From assembly GCF_041296385.1 (NCBI RefSeq), contig NW_027184085.1, forward strand, positions 55,643,109-55,707,108: DNA of 64,000 nt, given 5' to 3'. Both the position numbers and the translations under genes were made by a program. The notes beneath the pieces are model-generated. The model was not told the DNA's origin. It was given only the letters and a program-made list of their open reading frames with translations, and did no database searches. Each line of letters starts with the position of its first letter. Positions within the stretch are counted from its first letter, which is position 1. This document shows, piece by piece, positions 55,190 through 64,000 of the stretch. Origin of the DNA: Aphelocoma coerulescens. Taxonomy: Eukaryota; Chordata; Aves; Passeriformes; Corvidae.

Positions 55190-58100
55190 TTTCTCCTATT
55201 TTATAACTATGTAAAAGACAACTGAATAATTATTCATCCTATTCATTCCTTTTCCCCTCCAATTCTTTCTTTTTTTTTTTTTCCCGTTCTCTAGAATTTT
55301 TAATTTATTTTCACATCATTTCCCATTCTTGCCTCTTTTGTAATTTTCCCTTTCATCTCCCTTTCCTGTTACAAAAGGGAGAAAGAAAATGTTTCCCACA
55401 ACTGTACTTGAAACTAGCAAAAAGAGATAGCAGGCATGCCAATAAACAAACAATTCCTAATGTGTCTGAAGTCTTGAAGGTTTTCTTGAAAATCATTCTG
55501 GATGTGATGAAGGCGTTAGTTCTAAGTTCAAGTCCCAGTGTTCCAAAATACCACCCTTCTTAGATCTGGCAAGCAGAGGACAGAAATGTGCTCTGGCAAA
55601 ATTACAGAAGATTTTAATCTTGGCCAAACCTCAACACAGCAAAAAGTTGGATGCTGTCCCTGGTACACATTTGTACATTCAATCAACAACCTTAGCAGCT
55701 GCCTGTGTTGGGAACTGGCAGACTGTATAGGTCACACTATTACATCAGTCATGCTGATGTAATAGATTTAAATGTAAATTTAAGACCTTACTCAGCAGCT
55801 GTCTCTGCCACTTTTTCATCACAAGTTTTTAATTTATCAGCTCCTATACTGCTTTTCTGTAACTGGTCATTAATGCAATCAAGTGTGATTGACTTTCTTA
55901 TGGCCTTTTGTTGCCCTTCTCTGCAGCTTCTGCAAAAAACCGGCTGCCTGCTTTGGGCTGTTGGGTGTTTTTATTCCTCCTGTGACCTAAAGGCCAAGAG
56001 TTGACTAACTCAAGCCACACTCAGCAGCACTCCAAAAACCTCAAATACATCAGAGGCAAATAAATGAGAATGTGTTACCAATGTAATGAAGGTTCTCTAG
56101 GGAAGTGTGTGCTGCAGAAAAGAGAGAGGGTTCCTGGGTGCCTGAAGAAAATGGCTGGCTGGAAAGATGACCTGTACTGGGTGCAAGTGTAAGGATATTG
56201 GTGAAAAAAAGCAAACCTGACATACACAGATAAAGAGAATCACCTAGTCTGTCACAAGTGTGCAGCCTAGCATTGCTGCAATTGGAAGTGTTCAAGAGTT
56301 TTGGCACTGCGTTCCTAACTGGCACATTAAACCCCTTAATTTTTATGATTGCTTTTCTTTTTCTCAGTTCTGATCCCTACCGGCTTGCTATGGTAGCTAT
56401 GAGAGTTAAGTGATTAAATTAGTGATCAGAATTAAAAGGTGGAATTTAGAATGTTGTACTTCTACATTTTTTCTTTGTAGTTACCCTCAGTCCTTATGCT
56501 TGAGCAGCTGAAAGAGCATCTGTGTGAGTTGGGACTGTAACTGCACAACCAGCACAGCAACACACAAATCTCAATCACAGCCACAGTTTTCACCTCCGTT
56601 TTTCTGGATATATGGCTGAAAGATGCAAGACACACTCACTGCTATTTAATGTGTCTTTGTAGTTTAAAAAGGGAACACATAAACACAGTCCATTTACAGC
56701 AAAAAACCCCTAGTATTGCCCAAATGCTGATTAAAAAATAAACTTGAAATGAGGACAACATTTACTATTTTCATGGCCACCATAAGGCTACATCAGTTTC
56801 ACAGATTATTCCGGACTTCAGTAGCACAGAGTTAAACATTGTGATTTTCACAGATTTACTCTTGCAATGAAAACTAGCCAGTTTTATTCACATTCACTGA
56901 GTTTTATTTGACCATTCATTTATCAAAGAGAAGCACTATCCAGACCATATTAAATATTGACTCTAATTTTATACCTGGCCTCAGAACAGTTTGCTGGGAA
57001 ATGTGATAGTACATGTGCAAGAATATACCAGTCTGTGCCAATATTAAGTCAAGTAAATATTTGCGCAAAAGACGTGGTAAAATTCTGTGGGTGTTAAATA
57101 GGATCTTGGTACTGTTTTAGAGGAAGGGATTTAGTGAAAACCCTCATCATATTGTCTGTTCCCTTGATCTTTCATGGTCTTTCCCTTGTGGAGTATACAT
57201 TCTCAAAGTCATATGATGCTGGGGTAAGTACTCCTGGTTTCTGTCCTGACAGTGTCCCAGTGAAGTCAGTAGAAATGTTGCTGTCTGAACAAGTTGACAC
57301 AAGCAGTGCTTGATGCTTTTGATAAGGTTTTGGATAAGTTTTTCAACCCCAAATACTACAGAAGCAGCATTGACAAGCAGTGAGATAGGAAACAGAGCTC
57401 AGGAGGCTTTAAAGGCCTTCATTTAAGCTATTGTCTTAATCTGTAATTTTCCTTGATTTTAAAACAGTACTTAGAGCAAGAAGCCATCCAGTAAAAAAAA
57501 CTTAAAAGTGGAAACAGATTGGCTACAGGTCAAGGAGAGAGAACACCTCTTACATATGCAGGGCTGATCTGGTAGCCTGCTGCCATTCCCACAAAACCGT
57601 GCCTGTAGCAGTACCTCTTGGTGCCTCATGACACCAGTCTTGTGTCTCCTAGCATAGCCCCAGGAAGCTGACACTGTAATAACAACCTGACAAATACTCT
57701 ATGTTGATGATTTGCAGATGTGTTTCAAGACAATGAGCTCTTCTTACATATTTAGCCAACAAGAAGCATGAAGTGGCATAAAGTTTTTTTTCTCTTGTAT
57801 TGCTACTCCTGCATAGCTACCTTAGAAGGATCTGCATAGCCATTTTTGATTCCTATCTGCAGTAGACAGAAATCAGAAAACATTTGAAATGAGAAAAAAA
57901 GTCAAAATAGATCCAAGGAACATTAGTTTTAATCATCTGTTGGAAACTTTCAGTGTCAGGTAAGGGTTGTGCTAACAGGGATTGAAAATGATATAATTAG
58001 TAAGCAATTCACAGCCAAACTGAGGTCAGTACATTTTTGTAATTTTTATTCTTTCCTATTCATGTTTTCTGCTTTTCTTGAGATATCAGGGTTTTGTCCC

Positions 58101-61100
58101 TTTTAAAGCAGAAAATGAAAGCGGAGCATTTTTGATTAGTTCCTGCCTGTTGGCAGAACTGCAAAATATCAAGCTGTTTTCAGTGAAAATGAATGGGCTA
58201 TCAAGATGTACGAAACACAGTCACTTGTGTCTAAGTGAAGAAAATCTTTACATGCATAATGTGATATCAAATATGCAAGGTGCTGGAGACGGCTGGAGCG
58301 AAATAGCTCACAGTGGAGACACAGTGATGCAGTGAGTCTGGAGCAGTGGCAGGGATTCAGAGGATGTCAGTCCTGCCCCCAGCACAGCTGCTTGGGGGGC
58401 TGAGGCAAGTCACAGAGACACCATTCAGCCCTGCACTGGAACATGCACTCCAGTGTGTAGTGCTTGGGAGCTTGTGTGGATGGTGCTGAGGAACTACCAC
58501 GCACACAGGAATGACTGTGTTGGGAATCGCATGTCAGCATTTCTTTAACCGTTCACTCTGCAGCACACAAGACCAAATAAAAATTACATCTGCATTTGCA
58601 CTGGGCCTGCTGCTAGACACAACTGTAAAATACATGATTTAGGAAAAAAACCCATGCAAACATAGAGTGTTGGTATAGTATGTTATCCTTGCTAACATGG
58701 ATGCCAAGCCTGGAGGTCACAGTGGCCTTTAGTTAGATAATCCTGTAAGGAGCAGAAATATATTTGGTTGGACAAATATTTGGTTTTGTGGGGCTCCACA
58801 GAGGAAGTGAGGGACACTTGCTTGATTTCTCCTCAAACAAGCTCTTGTACCAGGCTGAGCCATGCTGCAGGCACTGATAAGGAAATGCTGTAAGTCACAC
58901 AATGAGATTTTTTCCCTTAATGAAGTCTTTAATAAGACTAATGCTGCTGATTACATGTCTGAGAGAAAATAGCCTGCGTGAGGAAGGTGAGAGGCTTGAC
59001 TGTATGTTACAGAACTTTCTGACAGATTGGGAAAAAATATGTATCACAGTATATTTCATAGTTACAGACTGTTGGTAGGGAAATTTGCAGACAGCCTGGG
59101 ATAATTAGATGATTTTAGCTGTGTATCGCCTAAAATGTAAAGGTCAGGTTGAGATTACAAGTGGTTTTAATGCTGGTAAGAGTAGTATGCTCACAAAGCC
59201 AGCTGCCAAATGGGTGGTTTTCAGTGTAGGCTGTTCTGTAGCATTGCTAAAAATAACATCCACAGGTTTCCACTTTTTCCTGTGTTCCATGGGTAGTAAT
59301 CACAGGCACCATCTACTTCCCACATAAATCTTCACAGGATGCTTCTGAGCTCCACTCAGATGAGTTGTACCCAGAGCTAAGGCAGCACAAAAGATAGTTT
59401 AAAGACACTTTTGCCCTTGCCACTCCCCTCCTTGCCTTCTGGCTGAGTGGTCACTTCAGTACCCACAGGACAGGGGAACCAAAAATGAGCAGTAGGATGC
59501 CAGGACTTTTCCCTTGTCAGAAGGCACACTTCTGTAAATTGATGAATACACACTGTCAGTGCCAGATAAATAAACAAATAGCAGTTATTACTAAAGCCAA
59601 AGAAAAGACAGATGTGCACCCTTTACAGATATTTAGCTGAAGCTGTGTTGAGAGAGATATTAAACCCCTGAACATACAACAGTTCATTTGGAAGCATACT
59701 CTAGACTGGTACATGATAACGCTGGAAAACATGCCTCAAGATCAACATTCCCTTTGGAAACTATTTCACTGAGAAATTCCACCATTAAGCAAAATGTTAT
59801 ATACTCTGACAGAACTTCTCAGGCAGTTTGCTCCATTTCCAAGTGAAGTTCATCCTTCTTTTTTTCCTCCTGTGTCATTTTATTTATTGGAGAATTCCAG
59901 TAGGAATTCTCTCTCTCTCCTTCTGTCTCTCATTCTGGCATCTGTCAAGAGCTATTTCCATTATGCTTTCTTTTAGGGAGAGCAAATCTGGATCCTGACC
60001 ATTCCTGCTAGTCAGATTACAAAATCAGAGCATGCCACTCTAATGAGAACCTTTAGTATCTCAATTGTATCCTGCAACACTGATGATAATAAAAGTTTAT
60101 GACAAGGTACTGTGAGTTATCTGACCCCTGCTGTGCCTAAGAGGATTTTTTTTTTTTCTGCCTCTATTGACTTTTTCATGTTTTTGTTTGCAAACTGGTG
60201 GGGTTTTGTCACAGCAATACACAGAGCACTCAAATGAGTACCAGTTGCTAGGACTCATGGACATGAGCTGAGGCATGCTCCTGCTCTGGCAATGCTGATG
60301 TAATGTGAAGAGTTCCCCTGCTTGGCGAACTACACTGCAGTGAGATGCATGGCTTTAGCGTGATCTTTGTGTCAGAGGCCTCTACTAACACATCAGCATA
60401 TACACACTAGCATTTCACTACCTCTTCCAAACAAAAGCAATGCTTCTAACACTCTGCTTTTGTGCCCATGGCACCAGATCTTGCTATGCATTAAAGGTCA
60501 CTTTGTGTCATTTTCCAAAGCTGGCTAAAATGGCCCAGAAGGACTTTCCCAATGCACCCATGTCCCAGGTGGGAGGGAAGGAGCTGATGTGTTTTGTGTT
60601 CTGTTCCCCGTGGGCTCCGGGCCCACGGCCAGGGTTGAAGCTTGTTCTGAAATAGGAGGCCACATACCTGGAAAGGGCTGAGTTTGATGGGGATCTGGGA
60701 CAATGAGTTCCCACCATACAATACGTGGTTTACCTGCAGAGAAGCATCTGTGGTTTTCCCTTCCATCCTGCCCTCAGTCTCCTTCTGGGTGCAGTCAATG
60801 TGATGTGAGTGTCTGACTGCCAGATTATGTTTCACATCACAACTGCTCCTGTTGTGTTTGCACTTATGCAGGTTCCGGCAAGGGTGAAGGGACAGGCACA
60901 GTCCACAGCCATCAAGTCAAAAGGAAATGCTGGGCGTTTCAAATCTGGCTGTTACATGTCATATCTCAACTTACTCCCAGGAATATGCAATTGAGAAGTG
61001 ACTAAAATGTATTTTAACCCTTTCATTTGATACAGCTTTTACATAGCTTGGCTTTATCCAATGAGATTATACTCGGGTGGATGAAGAGGCGGATGCTGTC

Positions 61101-63245
61101 AGAGCCCTCTCTAGCACTGCTGCTGGACCATCTGCAGGAAATAAGAGTGGCTCCTTGGCTGTGGAGACACCCATTCAGACTGAGCCTGTGCCTGTCAGCT
61201 CTGTCATGTCACATGTAGTGTCTGTTGGTGTCAAATCCTTTGGCACCCAAGTGCCAAAGCCTGTAACCAGGTACATGCATAGATAACTTGACATGGTTGA
61301 GTAGGTCTCCCATAAAACAAATATTTGTGGTCTCGGATTCCAAGGTACTAAGGAATATGTTACACAATCCCCATGCCAGTACTGATTGGTAGCCTCACCT
61401 CATATTCTTGTGGGAACCTACTGATACAGGTATATGTGTTCTGGTTTTAAAAACTTCTAAAAATAAGATTAGCTATATTCCTTGTCTAACAGCTGTATCT
61501 TATCTCTCTTTAAAGTATATATTCAAAATGTTTTCTTATTTTGCTATGTCTAGTTTGCCAGAAAGGTTGAAGTGCTCTTTGTAAAGGTCACAGAAGAGCA
61601 AGGAAATGAAAAGAAAGATAACTGCTAGGACCACAATCAGCAATTAGAGGAAAGAACAATGGCAAGGGAATGTACAGGTGCTTTTGAACCCCGGTGCAAC
61701 TCCTGAGACTTAATGCACAGGAATTAATATTAATCCAAAACACAAATATCAAATTCTTCCAGGTGCTTTTCATTTATAATAGCAAAGCTTTGAAAATTTC
61801 AGTCATAGTGTGCTTTTTAGTGAGTCAGGCCATGGTGCTCCATAGGCACTTTTTCTGAGTTAGGCCCCTTCTGACCAAAAAAATGTTGCCTAAAACATCA
61901 TGTCCAGAAGAAAATGTGATAGAAAATTGTAAAGAATGACTACACCCCAGACCTACGCCTGAGTTGTCTAAGCATTTCTCCTGATGTGTGGAAAGCTTTC
62001 TGTGGGATGCACCTGAGATGGCAGCTGCTGTCAGAGCTCACCAAAAAGTGTTAACAGTAAATGCCATTTTCTCTCATGCTCCAGTTCTGAGGACAATTTC
62101 ATTCCAACTGCACACTTGTTTGCCATCTGCTGAGTGTTGACTGGGAGACATGAGTGGTGCCTGTGCAGTTCCCCCATGCTGTCCTGCTTTGGGGCAGCCC
62201 TGCGCACAGCTGGCTGAGTGTCCAGAGATGGATGTCCTGAATGTTCAGACATATTTCCTGCACCAGATTGTAGAAGAATGCTGAAGGGACTCAATCCTCC
62301 CCCAAAACCTCCAGAAAACCCCAGACAAACAAACAACAAAAAACCCTGCCCTTCCCCACAGTATCTGTGTATGTACCTCGATAGTGGCAGTAACCTCTGT
62401 CTTTACAAACATCTCTGTGCATTATACTCACCTACATTTCAGTGTGTTACATTATTTTACAAAACTGGCCTGCTTCTTAAAGACATAATTAAATTGAAAT
62501 ACCTTTCATTATGGTGATTAAGGACCAATGGGAAGTAAAATCTTGTACTTGAAATAGAAGTATTCACTATTTCCTTGAGAAATGTAGACAATGCCCACTG
62601 AGTCTCAGATATGCTGTGCTATGCTAATAGTGTATGAGGATCAAATTTCTTTTTCTTAAACAATTAATACCTTATCCGTACAGAAATACAGTTTCTAAGT
62701 TGGTTTGGACACACTGTCATGCACGAGTCTTTTGAAAATCTCTGGGGTTAAATCATTTAAATCAGATGTCATTTCTACAGAAACCTGTACCATGGAGAAT
62801 AGACCCACCTTAGGCTCTTTTGTTCCAAAGCCAAATGCTCTCCACTTGGACTAAAGCAGATGTTCCCCTGATTATAAAGACTAGCAATAGTAAATTGATA
62901 AATTTCACTGCATATGCATTAGTAACCCCAGTGGATGTAGTTGAAAAGCTGGTTTAAAGCAGTTACCACTTTCATTTTAAATTGCTGAGCAAAAGCCAGT
63001 TGTCTAAAAGCCAGAGATGGGAAAGTATTACAAATTTAGTGCATTGTTTGCAGAACTGCTCCAGAAAGCTGCGTAGTCTGAAAATATTCATGACATAGCC
63101 AGAAAACAGGCAGTAAACACTTTTGGTGCTTGTTGAATTGCAGGGCTGAACTGCTGTTATTTTCTTAATTGCCTAAATTGTTAGCAGACCAGAGGTTAGT
63201 GGTGTTTATGTTGTGAATACAATCCAATGCAATATAAAGATTAGC

Positions 63246-63248
<3 letters not shown>
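55190..63248. other. Intergenic, nothing recognised
   Basis: About 8 kb of unique-looking, moderately AT-rich sequence with no CR1 or LTR that I recognise and no convincing exon. Open frames are short and overlap on both strands. Confidence 0.45.

Positions 63249-63278
<30 letters not shown>
63249..63278 (+). repeat. A30 tract
   Basis: Thirty A. It follows AATATAAAGATTAGCATT, so it could be the tail of a retroposed sequence lying to its left, or just a slippage tract. The long open frames on both strands across 63206-63716 arise around it and are not credible genes. Confidence 0.9.
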
Positions 63279-63281
<3 letters not shown>

Positions 63282-64000
63282 GTCTTAACTGTCTTTTGGG
63301 GGGAAAAAAATGATACAGAAAAAAAGATAATATTGATACAGAAATTCATCAAACAATATGTTGAATTACTCCTACAGAATGCATGCTCACCTTTTGAAAG
63401 TTTTATGCACAATCCAGAAATGTACTGGTCTCTGACTTTTGATGATAATGGTAGAAGTTTGATTTCTAAATACCTTGTAAAGTTCTGTCTGTGGATAAGT
63501 AAAAATGTAACACCTGGACTACTACAATGTGAATTAGAAAGAGAAACATTAAACCTGCTGTCCAAGGTGTCTGTTTCTTTAGTCTTAAGGGCATTTTCAT
63601 TTTTCTTCTCTTTTGTCAGTATATTAAAGGTCTTCCAGAAATTTATCTTGCAGAAAAATGCTAGCACCCTTTCACGATCCCTAGACAAAATCAATATGTT
63701 GCTATGTCTGTGCTAAAGTGCATCAAACATCACAATGCTTGAGCAGGAGCTCAAATGATCTAAATAAATACACAAACCTCTGTTTTCTAGCTTTTCTTTG
63801 GTTTTAACTCTTGCAGTTTGAAGGTACACTAACATAAATTTAAACATACACTAAATGTTAGATGCATTAAATGAGTTAACACCAGAAGTTGGCGTCCCAA
63901 TGAACATGACATCAGGGTCACAGGAGGTAGTTCATAGGAGGAAACAAGCCCCGCCTTCTGCTCTGGCGTGTGGCAAATTCCTCGGTGGTAAAGGATGAGC

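Noticed and set aside
63206..63716. Long open frames on both strands (162 and 167 codons)
   Set aside because: They run through the A30 tract (poly-Lys or poly-Phe) in AT-rich DNA, have no recognisable domain, and no splice or promoter context.

Overview
The window is eukaryotic and almost certainly from a bird. It has long AT-rich introns with GT/AG splice sites, two CpG-island promoters, many CR1 LINE fragments ending in the ATTCTATGATTCTATG-type tail, and LTR-type repeats of the kind common in bird, especially songbird, genomes. The bird call is firm; the songbird idea is only an inference from the LTR families.

Two protein-coding genes sit in tandem on the minus strand. CCDC112 (about 42.6-51.2 kb) encodes a coiled-coil protein of 494 residues, and I place it in ten coding exons. 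PGGT1B (about 9.2-42.3 kb) encodes the beta subunit of protein geranylgeranyltransferase type I, 379 residues in nine coding exons. In both, every exon join keeps frame and every intron has GT/AG ends, so both look intact. This adjacency matches the human 5q22.3 order, PGGT1B next to CCDC112. The flanking genes of that block (TRIM36 and FEM1C in human) are not visible here.

Layout: 1-2.1 kb, nothing recognised. 2.1-3.0 kb, an LTR-like repeat. 3.4-4.7 kb, a plus-strand CR1 with a broken reverse transcriptase. 4.7-9.2 kb, unique AT-rich DNA holding the PGGT1B 3' UTR. 9.2-42.3 kb, PGGT1B with CR1 and LTR insertions in its introns. 42.3-42.5 kb, a compact junction where the CCDC112 poly(A) site runs into the PGGT1B CpG-island promoter. 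42.6-51.2 kb, CCDC112. 51.2-64 kb, intergenic, with an LTR-like repeat, a G-rich pentamer satellite, a solo LTR with target-site duplication and a 30-A tract.

The points most worth a second look are: a 77-bp last intron in CCDC112 whose retention or splicing decides the C-terminus; the roughly 0.2-kb gap between the CCDC112 poly(A) site and the PGGT1B start codon; a 70-nt near-perfect hairpin in a CCDC112 intron; two solo LTRs with visible target duplications; and a CR1 copy that fuses an ORF1 esterase-like segment to the 3' end of ORF2. I found no CRISPR array, tRNA, rRNA or prokaryote-type system, and no clearly new gene system.
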